NCBI RefSeq assembly: GCF_014058705.1
Contig: NZ_CP059692.1
Location: 2,857,001 to 2,921,000 of the forward strand
Reading direction: 5' to 3'
Origin: Aureimonas mangrovi
GTDB taxonomy: Bacteria > Pseudomonadota > Alphaproteobacteria > Rhizobiales > Rhizobiaceae
Length of the DNA stretch: 64,000 bases
Shown here: piece by piece, positions 55,809 to 64,000 of the stretch
How positions within the stretch are numbered: position 1 is the stretch's first letter
Layout: every line of letters begins with the position of its first letter
Position numbers and translations under genes: made by a program
The notes under the pieces: model-generated
The model's input: only the letters and a program-made list of their open reading frames with translations
The model's database searches: none
Told to the model about the DNA's origin: nothing

Positions 55809-56438
55809 TCAGGCCATCTCGGAAAGTCGCTCTGCGCCCGACCGAACAGGCGGCGCTGGCCAGGCGCGCATCGCGGTCTCGGCGATGGCAGCGAGCTGGT
55901 CACGGCACGCGCCGCCGCTTGCCTGGACCGACATACCGTTGGCGACCGTCATGATGTAGCTCGCGAGTTCCGCGCTGGAGGCGTCCGCCGGCAGGTCGCC
56001 GGCCGCCTTCCACTCCTCGATCCGCACGCGCAGCGCTTCTTCCTTCTCGGAACGGCGCCGAGACAGTTCTTCTCGAGCGTGCGCGGCCTCTTCGCCGCAG
56101 GCCAGAGCGCCCTGCACCAGAAGGCAGCCGCGCGGTGCATCGGTGGAGGCGCCGAGCTCTACATACATGGACAGGATGCGCTCCACGCCCCGGCGCGAAG
56201 TCTCTTCCTTCAGCGCCTCTTCGAACGCAGCGAACTTCACGCAGAGATAGCGCTCCAGCACCTTGTTAAAGAGCGCGCTCTTGTTGCCGAAAGCGGCATA
56301 GAGGCTGGGCCTCGTGATCTGCATGGCGTCGGTGAGATCTGACAGCGACGCGCCTTCATAGCCCTGACGCCAGAAGACATCGAGCGCACGGTCAAGTGCC
56401 TTCTGCGTATCGAATTCTCTCGGTCTACCCAGCGCCAT
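55809..56438 (-). CDS. TetR/AcrR-family transcriptional repressor
   Basis: A 209-residue regulator. The N-terminus GRPREFDTQKALDRALDVFW and the helix-turn-helix SLSDLTDAMQITRPSLYAAF are typical of the TetR class. The C-terminal ligand domain has the GCLLVQGALA and ASYIMTVANGMSVQASGG segments seen in a large subfamily that often controls redox or detoxification genes. The ATG at 56438 is preferred to the upstream in-frame start at 56600, which would read through two of the candidate operators. Four copies of a TACCGAYCGGTA-type site upstream suggest that it represses itself and genes to the right. Confidence 0.88.
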   Translation of the reverse strand: MALGRPREFDTQKALDRALDVFWRQGYEGASLSDLTDAMQITRPSLYAAFGNKSALFNKVLERYLCVKFAAFEEALKEETSRRGVERILSMYVELGASTDAPRGCLLVQGALACGEEAAHAREELSRRRSEKEEALRVRIEEWKAAGDLPADASSAELASYIMTVANGMSVQASGGACRDQLAAIAETAMRAWPAPPVRSGAERLSEMA

Positions 56439-56481
56439 GGTGCTCGTTCTCCGATCCTGACCAGACTGTATCCCGTTTCCA

Positions 56482-56493
56482 TACCGACCGGTA
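56482..56493. promoter_or_regulatory. TetR-type operator candidate 1
   Basis: TACCGACCGGTA, one mismatch from a perfect palindrome, 44 bases before the TetR gene start. It is the copy nearest the repressor gene and is well placed for autoregulation. Confidence 0.6.
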
Positions 56494-56538
56494 GCGACAG
56501 TCTCTTGACGATCCGCGACCTTCACACCAATTGCTTCC

Positions 56539-56552
56539 ATACCAAACGGTAT
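56539..56552. promoter_or_regulatory. TetR-type operator candidate 2
   Basis: ATACCAAACGGTAT, a weaker copy with intact ATACC/GGTAT ends. It lies 101 bases before the TetR gene start. Confidence 0.55.
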
Positions 56553-56672
56553 TGAAAGCGTGAGAGGCTGCGAGGAACTGGTGTTGATATGGGGTAACAA
56601 GGAGGACTGTTCCAGTGTTCGCTCAGAGCGCCGATACAGAATAATTATTTAAATCAATTAGTTATTATTTTT

Positions 56673-56686
56673 ATACCGATCGGTAT
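56673..56686. promoter_or_regulatory. TetR-type operator candidate 3, next to an A/T-rich block
   Basis: ATACCGATCGGTAT is a perfect 14-bp palindrome. Immediately to the left (56641-56672) is an almost pure A/T stretch that is rare in this genome and could be an UP element or promoter core. Confidence 0.65.
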
Positions 56687-56732
56687 TGATCGCCTCTTGA
56701 AGGATTTCTCACCACTCCCCAGATAGGGTTCC

Positions 56733-56746
56733 ATACCGATCGGTAC
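56733..56746. promoter_or_regulatory. TetR-type operator candidate 4
   Basis: ATACCGATCGGTAC keeps the perfect core TACCGATCGGTA. It is 60 bases from copy 3 and 230 bases before the first small secreted-protein gene. Confidence 0.65.
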
Positions 56747-56807
56747 TGATCGATGTTCGACGAGTTCGGTGATCGGGGGCAAGGAAATGAAACATCGCTA
56801 GATGCCG

Positions 56808-56842
56808 ATCGCTCATCGGCCGGCCCACGACCGGTGAGCGAT
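56808..56842 (+). other. Leader hairpin upstream of the small secreted-protein genes
   Basis: ATCGCTCA (56808-56815) pairs with TGAGCGAT (56835-56842), and four more pairs continue inward, giving a 12-bp stem with an 11-base loop. It lies between the last operator and the first small gene, so it would be in the 5' untranslated leader if transcription starts near copy 4. Confidence 0.4.
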
Positions 56843-56975
56843 GCGCATCGAACGCATCCAACGAGGGGATGGGACGTCCCCACCTACGAAACGACCAGGC
56901 GCAGGGCCCTACGAGCCGACGACCAACATGGGTCGCGGACGCGGCCGAACACGCCCGAACACAAGGTTCAGAACC

Positions 56976-57284
56976 ATGATCCGCAAGACCTTCCTGACCG
57001 CTGTCGCCGCCGCTGCCGCCCTGTCCGCAGCTCCTGCCATGGCCGACGTCTATCTCGGCACCTACGGCCGCGAGGACAACAATGCCGACATCATCCGCAT
57101 CGAGCAGGCCGCGCCTCTCGTCTCTGCCTTCGCAGAGGGTGACCGCGCGTTCGGCGCTCCGCGCATGACCGTCGCGACCACGCAGAGCCACCGCCCGAAC
57201 GTCGCGCCCGAGCAGGCCAACGACAACGAGTACCTGGGCACAGCTCGGCGCTACCAGAACAACGCCGACGCGAACCTTCGCTGA
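56976..57284 (+). CDS. Small secreted protein of unknown function with paired YLGT motifs, copy 1
   Basis: A 102-residue protein that I do not recognise as any named family. Residues 1-22 form a Sec signal peptide (MIRKTFLTAV, Ala-rich core, cut near APAMA-D), so it is periplasmic or secreted. The mature 80 residues are hydrophilic and start DVYLGTYGREDNNAD; the C-terminus repeats the pattern as EYLGTARRYQNNAD. The motif YLGTxxRxxNNAD thus brackets the protein. There are no cysteines. The start ATG has AAGG eleven bases upstream. It is followed after 53 bases by an almost identical second copy and preceded by a TetR operator array. Function cannot be assigned. Confidence 0.8.
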   Translation: MIRKTFLTAVAAAAALSAAPAMADVYLGTYGREDNNADIIRIEQAAPLVSAFAEGDRAFGAPRMTVATTQSHRPNVAPEQANDNEYLGTARRYQNNADANLR

Positions 57285-57645
57285 ACACGCTGGCTCCCCA
57301 GCGCACCCGATCCGCAAGTCATAAGGATACCGACATCATGATCCGCAACACCCTTCTGGCCACCGTCGCCGCCGCCATCGCCTTGTCTTCGGCTCCCGCC
57401 ATGGCCGACGTCTATCTCGGCACCTACGGCCGCGAGGACAACAACGCCGACATCATCCGCATCGAGCGGGCCGCGCCTCTCGTCTCTGCCTTCGCAGAGG
57501 GTGACCGCGCGTTCGGCGCTCCGCGCATGACCGTCGCGACCACGCAGAGCCACCGCCCGAACGTCGCGCCCGAGCAGGCCAACGACAACGAGTATCTGGG
57601 CACAGCTCGGCGCTATCAGAACAACGCCGACGCGAATCTTCGCTA
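57036..57645 (+). repeat. Tandem duplication of a 248-bp coding segment (period 362 bp)
   Basis: Bases 57036-57283 and 57398-57645 differ at only a few positions, nearly all silent third-base changes, while the signal-peptide parts and spacers on either side differ far more. The mature proteins differ by one residue (Gln to Arg in RIEQAAPL/RIERAAPL). This points to a recent duplication or ongoing gene conversion limited to the mature region. Confidence 0.9.
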
Positions 57646-57646
57646 A
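57338..57646 (+). CDS. Small secreted protein of unknown function with paired YLGT motifs, copy 2
   Basis: A 102-residue twin of the preceding gene. The signal peptide differs at several positions (MIRNTLLATVAAAIALSSAP), but the mature part is the same except for one Gln-to-Arg change. The ribosome site is better (AAGGAT eleven bases before ATG). A strong intrinsic terminator comes 30 bases after the stop, so the two copies probably form one transcription unit. Possible roles include a periplasmic stress or envelope protein; no function is claimed. Confidence 0.8.
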   Translation: MIRNTLLATVAAAIALSSAPAMADVYLGTYGREDNNADIIRIERAAPLVSAFAEGDRAFGAPRMTVATTQSHRPNVAPEQANDNEYLGTARRYQNNADANLR

Positions 57647-57675
57647 GCGCTGGTTCGCTCTCGCGCCTGTCGCAC

Positions 57676-57716
57676 AAGGCCGCGGATCCTCCGGGATCCG
57701 CGGCCTTTTCGTTTTT
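57676..57716 (+). terminator. Strong intrinsic terminator after the small secreted-protein pair
   Basis: GGCCGCGGATCC (57678-57689) pairs perfectly with GGATCCGCGGCC (57694-57705) around a four-base loop. TTTTCGTTTTT follows. Confidence 0.9.
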
Positions 57717-57806
57717 AACCATCCGAAACGATCCCTGGAATCCTGCCGTGTTTAGCCGTATTCCGGTGCGACAGAGAGCTTCCCGAACGGCCAAACGAGG
57801 TGCCCC

Positions 57807-58562
57807 ATGGCGATGCCCCGCCCCCTTTCCCTTCTCGCGTTCATTCTTCTCGCCTCGGGCCCGGCCCTCGCGCAACCGGCCGATCGAGGGCCCGGCCCTC
57901 GCGACGTGCCCCGCGTGACCGTCGTCGGCGAGGGTGAGGCCCATGCCGCGCCGGATCTCGCCGTCACCAATCTCACGGTCCTGCGCACGGCCGAAACGGC
58001 CGAGGCCGCGGTCACCGACGCCAACGGCGCCATCGCCGCCGTCACCGATGCGGTGCGCGAGATGGGCATTGAAAGCCGCGACGTTCAGACGGGTCGCTTC
58101 TCCATCACACCGCAATATCGCTATGAGAACCGGCAGGACGGCACCTCTGCCCCACCTGAACTCGTCGGCTACGAGGTGCGCAACACGCTGACCGTGCGCG
58201 TGCGCGATCTGGACCGTCTCGGCGATCTCCTCGACCGTGCGGTCGAGCTCGGCGTCAACGAAGGCGGCGACATCGCCTTCCAGATCGAGGATCCCTCCTC
58301 TCTTCAGAACGAGGCCCGCCGCCAGGCGGTAGAGCGCGCCCGGGCGAGCGCCGAAGTGCTGGCCGATGCCGCCGGGCAGTCGCTCGGGCGCATCATCCGC
58401 ATCACCGACGATCCCGTTCGCGTCTTTCCGCAGCCCGAGCGCGGCCAGATGATGATGGCCGCCCGCGCAGCCGACGCTTCCGTGCCGATCGAAGCCGGCG
58501 AGAACACCGTCAACGCTCGCGTTGAGGTCGTGTTCGAACTGTCTGACGACACGGCCGAATGA
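57807..58562 (+). CDS. SIMPL-domain (DUF541) periplasmic protein
   Basis: A 251-residue protein with a signal peptide ending near GPALAQP. The rest is a SIMPL domain: it starts VTVVGEGEAHAAPDLA, has ITPQYRY and LVGYEVRNTLTVRVRDLDRL, and ends EVVFEL. Members include the periplasmic oxidative-stress protein YggE of E. coli, but their biochemical activity is unclear. A 16-bp direct repeat (57857-57872 and 57888-57903) spans the end of the signal-peptide region and the Pro/Gly-rich linker behind it. The gene appears to be a single unit after the terminator of the small-protein pair. Confidence 0.88.
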   Translation: MAMPRPLSLLAFILLASGPALAQPADRGPGPRDVPRVTVVGEGEAHAAPDLAVTNLTVLRTAETAEAAVTDANGAIAAVTDAVREMGIESRDVQTGRFSITPQYRYENRQDGTSAPPELVGYEVRNTLTVRVRDLDRLGDLLDRAVELGVNEGGDIAFQIEDPSSLQNEARRQAVERARASAEVLADAAGQSLGRIIRITDDPVRVFPQPERGQMMMAARAADASVPIEAGENTVNARVEVVFELSDDTAE

Positions 58563-58745
58563 GGCTTCTCGCGGCGGCGCGATGACAGCGCCGCCGCGCC
58601 CTGCCTGCCGGTCTTCCAGCACTTGATAACCATGTCGAAGGGAATGCGCCCACCGCTGTTTCCTTTAAGGCATGTTAGCCCAATGCGATCTATCCTCGGT
58701 TGCGCATAGGAAAGAGGATCCGGCCTCGAGCGGTGGGGTGAAGCA

Positions 58746-60314
58746 GTGCAGGCTCGCAGTTTCCTCCGGCCCTCCTTCTGGGCCTACGCGCCGATCACCT
58801 TCTGGTGCCTCCTGGCGATCGCCGTCCTGTCGCTGGCCGACGTCATCCGGCCGCACCCCGGGCCCACCGGCCATATCCTCGTCTCGGTGCTGGCTGCGGC
58901 TGCGCTCTTCGCTCTCGTTCGTGCCCATGTGGAGCGGGCGCGACGCCGTATAGCGGCTGGTCGCCGCGATCTGCAGCGTCAGCACGACCTGTCGCACGAC
59001 GTGGGCACGGGTCTGATGATCCGCCGCGTCTTTCTGGACGCCTGCGAAAGACGGATCGCGATGCGTGGCGAGGCCGAGAGCCTGGCCTATTTCGCCGTCG
59101 ACATGGATTTCCTGAAGACCTTGAACGACAGCCTTGGCCACAAGGTCGGTGATGCCGCCCTGCGCCGGCTGGCGGAGGCGCTGCGCGACCTGGCGGGCGA
59201 CGAGGACGCCGTGATCGGGCGTCTTGGCGGCGACGAATTCGCCATCCTCGCCCCCTGCGCCGACGAGGCCGCGGCGCTCCAGAAGGCTCAGGCGCTTCTG
59301 TCGCGCATCCGCATCTCCACTCTCGTCCACGGACAGGAGATCGCACTGTCGGCCACGATCGGGATCGCGATGCTGCCGGCTCACACGATCTTCCTGGCCG
59401 AGGCGCTGCAGTTCTCCGATCTCGCGCTCTACGAGGGCAAGAACGCCGGTCGCAACCGCGCCGTGCTCTTCACCAAGCGCATGCTCGGCCAGTTCCGGCA
59501 GGAGCGCCAGATCGAGCGCGAGTTGCGCATCGGGCTCCTGCGCAACGAGCTGACGCAGCTCTACATCCCCGTCGTCGATGCTCAGGGCAGGATGGTCGGC
59601 GCGCGCTCGGTCGTCGAATGGCAAAGCAAGTGGCTCGGCACCGTTCCGAGCGAAACCTTCTTGCGCGTGGCGGAGACGACGAACCTCATCGACCATCTGG
59701 GCGAGTGGTCGCTGCGCCGGGCCTGCGAGGACGCCCGTGGCTTCGGCAGGCTCAGCGTCGCCTTTCCCCTGTCCAGTGCCCAGCTTCGGCGCGAGGGCGT
59801 TCTGGACATGGTTTCGCGCGTTCTCGCCGAGACCGGCACCGAGCCGACGCGCCTGATCGCGCTGGTCAACCGCATGGCGACGACGACAGGCGATGCGGAG
59901 GCGAAGCGCAGGCTTGCAGCGCTGCGCGCCCTCGGCATCCGGGTGTCTATCGATGATCTCGGCGCCATCGTGTGCGACTTTGATCGCCTGCGCGACTTTC
60001 CCGTCGACATCGTGCGCGTTCGGCCCGAGCAGATCGGCCAGCTGGGCGCGAGCGAAATCGACAACACGGTTGTCTCCGCGCTGACGAGCGTCTGCAAGGC
60101 GATGGGGCTGGAGGTCGTGGCCGACGGGGTGCGCGATCCCGATCAGCTGCTTCTCGCCCGCACGGCGGGCTGCGATCTCTTCAGCGGACCATGCTTCTCG
60201 GGCCCTGTGGACGCCAGCGCCATCGCGGCAGACGTAGCGCGCGAGGAGGCGCCGCGCATCCGCCTGCCCGTTTCCGGCCGAGCGCAGGCCCCCGGCCAGA
60301 CCGCCGACGCCTGA
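58746..60314 (+). CDS. Diguanylate cyclase with degenerate EAL domain and membrane anchor
   Basis: A 522-residue signalling protein. Two N-terminal hydrophobic helices (about 12-60) anchor it. The GGDEF domain (about 80-245) looks active: DMDFLKTLNDSLGHKVGD and an intact GGDEF (161-165). No RxxD inhibitory site is apparent ahead of it. The EAL domain (about 255-500) has lost its key residues: the EAL position reads SVV, the ELTES-like segment is LVNRM, DDFG is DDLG, the catalytic Lys is replaced in VRPEQI, and AEGVE is ADGVR. It should make but not break c-di-GMP; the EAL part may bind a ligand or partner. The start is GTG at 58746 with GGGGTGA upstream. Confidence 0.88.
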   Translation: MQARSFLRPSFWAYAPITFWCLLAIAVLSLADVIRPHPGPTGHILVSVLAAAALFALVRAHVERARRRIAAGRRDLQRQHDLSHDVGTGLMIRRVFLDACERRIAMRGEAESLAYFAVDMDFLKTLNDSLGHKVGDAALRRLAEALRDLAGDEDAVIGRLGGDEFAILAPCADEAAALQKAQALLSRIRISTLVHGQEIALSATIGIAMLPAHTIFLAEALQFSDLALYEGKNAGRNRAVLFTKRMLGQFRQERQIERELRIGLLRNELTQLYIPVVDAQGRMVGARSVVEWQSKWLGTVPSETFLRVAETTNLIDHLGEWSLRRACEDARGFGRLSVAFPLSSAQLRREGVLDMVSRVLAETGTEPTRLIALVNRMATTTGDAEAKRRLAALRALGIRVSIDDLGAIVCDFDRLRDFPVDIVRVRPEQIGQLGASEIDNTVVSALTSVCKAMGLEVVADGVRDPDQLLLARTAGCDLFSGPCFSGPVDASAIAADVAREEAPRIRLPVSGRAQAPGQTADA

Positions 60315-60326
60315 GCCTCCGCCACG

Positions 60327-60355
60327 AAAAAAGCCGGCGCTCTTCGCGCCGGCTT
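60327..60355 (-). terminator. Intrinsic terminator for rpoD (shared stem with the convergent cyclase gene)
   Basis: A perfect 10-bp stem, AAGCCGGCGC (60331-60340) with GCGCCGGCTT (60346-60355), five-base loop. On the minus strand it ends in a run of six T, so it terminates rpoD; on the plus strand the T-run is weak. Confidence 0.85.
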
Positions 60356-60377
60356 CCCTATTTCTTCGAATGCGATC

Positions 60378-62390
<2,013 letters not shown>

Positions 62391-62716
62391 TCGAAATGTT
62401 CTCCGTTTCGCGCGCCTCGGTTGCGAAGCCCGCGCGGCGTGCATCTGCACCCCGCGAACCCGTTTCCTACGCGACGGCCGTAAACGTCCGATTAACCATG
62501 ACAATCGAACGCGGAGACGAGACGGCCGGCCCGGCCCCGCATAATCATTCTACCGCCCTTCCCCGCCGACCATCTGCGGCGGGACACGGACGTGAAACCG
62601 ACAAGCGGCCCGTTTGGTCGAACAACCCGTTCCGAGTCAAGAGACTAGCGGGAAAACGGTCGCGCGCGTCCGTCCCATATCGATCGCGCGACGCGCCCTT
62701 CAAGATGCGAAACCAT
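62391..62716. other. Intergenic region between dnaG and rpoD
   Basis: About 326 bases without a gene. On the minus strand a good -35 hexamer TTGACT (62635-62640) could serve an rpoD promoter, but the -10 is weak. A hairpin with 7-bp arms, CCCGCCG (62562-62568) and CGGCGGG (62577-62583), would lie in the leader. No terminator for dnaG is visible, so read-through into rpoD is likely. Confidence 0.5.
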
Positions 62717-64000
62717 CTAAAAGGTGCGCGACGGCTTGCCGGACAGAAGTCCGAATCCGTCGATCAGAGCTTCCGTGCCGGCAAAATTGTCGATCTCTCG
62801 CTTGATCTCGACGATCTGGCCATAGGCCAGCTCGGACGAGTCGGCCGCGAAGGCCGCCTCTGCGTTGCGCAGTTCCCTATGTAAGAACCGGTAACGGTGC
62901 TGCAAGTGGAGGGCCTGGCGCAGCGTGTCACGCGCGTCTTCCAGTGCCGCCTCGCCCAGCACCGACCAGATGCGCAGATGCCGCAGCTTCTCCTCGAAAT
63001 CAGCCAGCACGCCTGAAAGCCCCCGGTCGGCGATGCCTTCCAGAAGCTCGTCTCGCCCGTGCGGCAGATGGTCGGCATAGATGTCGAGGACGGTCGAGCG
63101 CAGCCGTTCGAGCTCGCCCGTCGGCAGTTCCAGTTCGGCGAAATGATCGAAAGCCTCGTCCAGAAGCCGCGGATGGTTGATGAAGCCGACGACGATGGCG
63201 ATCTCGCGCGCGGAAGGTGCCGTCGCGGCCCTGCCCTGCATCAGGCCGGAACGCATCAGCCGGTCGGAGACGACCGATCGGCGCCCAGCGCCCCCGGGCC
63301 TTCGTGCCGCTCCGCCCATGCCGCCTCCGGCGCCGCCGCGCCGGTCGTCGCGCCCACCGCCGCGCCGGGCGGCGGGAGGCGGCCCGAAGAAGCCCTCCAG
63401 CCGCTCCTGCATGTCCTGCCCGTAATGGCGCCGCACGCTTTCGTCGCCGATCTGGCGCGTCAGCGCCTTCATGCGATGCTCGAGGTCGGCGCGCCGCTCG
63501 GGCGTGTCGAAGACGCCGCCGGCCGTCTCGCGCATCCAGAGGAGGTCGGCGAGCGGGCGCGCGGCATCGAGGACGGCGCGAAACGCCTCCGCACCGCCGG
63601 ACCGCACGAGATCGTCCGGATCCTTTCCCTCGGGCAGAAGGGCGAAGCGCAGCGAGCGGCCCGGCTTCAGCGCCGGCAGCGAAAGCTCGGCCGCCCGGTA
63701 GGCCGCCTTGAGGCCCGCCGCGTCGCCGTCGAAGCACAGGACGGGTTCGGCGGCGTTGCGCCACAGGAGGTCGAGCTGGCGCTCCGTCAGCGCCGTGCCG
63801 AGCGGGGCGACGGCGTTCTCGAAGCCGGCCTGATGGATCGCGATCACGTCCATGTAGCCTTCGACGACGACGAGCGTACCGGCGTCGCGCGCGCCGCGCC
63901 GCGCGCGGGCTAGATTGTAGAGCGTCTCGCCCTTGTGGAAGACCTCGGTCTCCGGCGAATTCAGATACTTGGCCGGAACGCCCGCCGCGAGCGCCCGGCC
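62717..64000 (-). CDS. dnaG: DNA primase, 5' end beyond window
   Basis: The C-terminal 427 residues of DnaG are visible. The TOPRIM active site is present: VVVEGYMDVIAIHQAG with its catalytic Glu, LCFDGDAAGLKAA, and the later EGKDPDDLV. A Gly/Arg/Pro-rich linker (GFFGPPPAARRGGGRDDRRG and onward) separates this core from a helical C-terminal DnaB-interaction domain. The zinc-binding N-terminus is outside the window. It lies upstream of rpoD on the same strand. Confidence 0.96.
   Translation of the reverse strand, partial: GRALAAGVPAKYLNSPETEVFHKGETLYNLARARRGARDAGTLVVVEGYMDVIAIHQAGFENAVAPLGTALTERQLDLLWRNAAEPVLCFDGDAAGLKAAYRAAELSLPALKPGRSLRFALLPEGKDPDDLVRSGGAEAFRAVLDAARPLADLLWMRETAGGVFDTPERRADLEHRMKALTRQIGDESVRRHYGQDMQERLEGFFGPPPAARRGGGRDDRRGGAGGGMGGAARRPGGAGRRSVVSDRLMRSGLMQGRAATAPSAREIAIVVGFINHPRLLDEAFDHFAELELPTGELERLRSTVLDIYADHLPHGRDELLEGIADRGLSGVLADFEEKLRHLRIWSVLGEAALEDARDTLRQALHLQHRYRFLHRELRNAEAAFAADSSELAYGQIVEIKREIDNFAGTEALIDGFGLLSGKPSRTF

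Noticed and set aside
56671-56883. 70-codon minus-strand frame across the operator array
   Set aside because: It runs through two operators, has no ribosome site or domain, and its sequence is explained by the repeated palindromes.
56976-57646. Tandem repeat as a mobile element or CRISPR-like array
   Set aside because: There are only two units, both complete genes with signal peptides; no transposase, terminal inverted repeats or target-site duplication are present.

Overview
The window is a high-GC chromosomal segment of an alphaproteobacterium, most likely a member of the Hyphomicrobiales (Rhizobiales). This rests on the dnaG-rpoD pair at the right end, a rhizobial-style malonate operon (matR-matA-matB), an HWE-family bacteriophytochrome kinase, several FCD-type GntR regulators and many TRAP, Opp/Dpp and Pot-type uptake systems. 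No genus is claimed. No rRNA, tRNA, CRISPR, transposase or integrase was seen. Coding density is very high, with many ATGA or TGATG overlaps that mark operons.

Left part (1-20.3 kb) is devoted to uptake and hydrolysis of small peptides or amino-acid conjugates. A cobW-like metallochaperone gene and an M24 peptidase gene (minus strand) diverge from two tandem amidohydrolases and a complete spermidine/putrescine-type ABC importer (plus strand). Next comes a GntR regulator leading an Opp/Dpp operon with two ATPases, three consecutive paralogous binding proteins, two permeases and a gamma-glutamyltransferase-like hydrolase.

Middle part (20.4-33.4 kb): a bacteriophytochrome with its own receiver domain faces a Crp/Fnr regulator. 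Then follows a minus-strand polysaccharide operon (gmd, rmd, wzm, wzt, a methyltransferase with a long coiled coil, and a double glycosyltransferase). It predicts GDP-D-rhamnose synthesis and ABC-dependent export of a D-rhamnose-containing glycan, whose chain length may be set by a WbdD-like terminator.

33.4-39.4 kb is a siderophore uptake operon (TonB receptor, binding protein, two FecCD permeases, ATPase). 39.7-44.7 kb is malonate uptake and catabolism: MadLM transporter, malonyl-CoA synthetase, malonyl-CoA decarboxylase and divergent matR. 44.7-49.6 kb has a serine-glyoxylate-type aminotransferase divergent from an FAD/Fe-S 2-hydroxyacid dehydrogenase and its GntR regulator. 49.6-55.6 kb is a TRAP transporter with a class III CoA-transferase and a crotonase, facing another GntR regulator.

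Right part (55.8-64 kb): a TetR repressor gene is separated from two nearly identical tandem genes for small secreted proteins by four copies of a TACCGAYCGGTA-type operator. These are followed by a SIMPL-domain protein, a GGDEF protein with a decayed EAL domain, rpoD and the 3' part of dnaG. The most unusual items are the tandem small secreted proteins with their operator array, the coiled-coil methyltransferase carrying an 83-residue tandem repeat, and the triple binding-protein operon.
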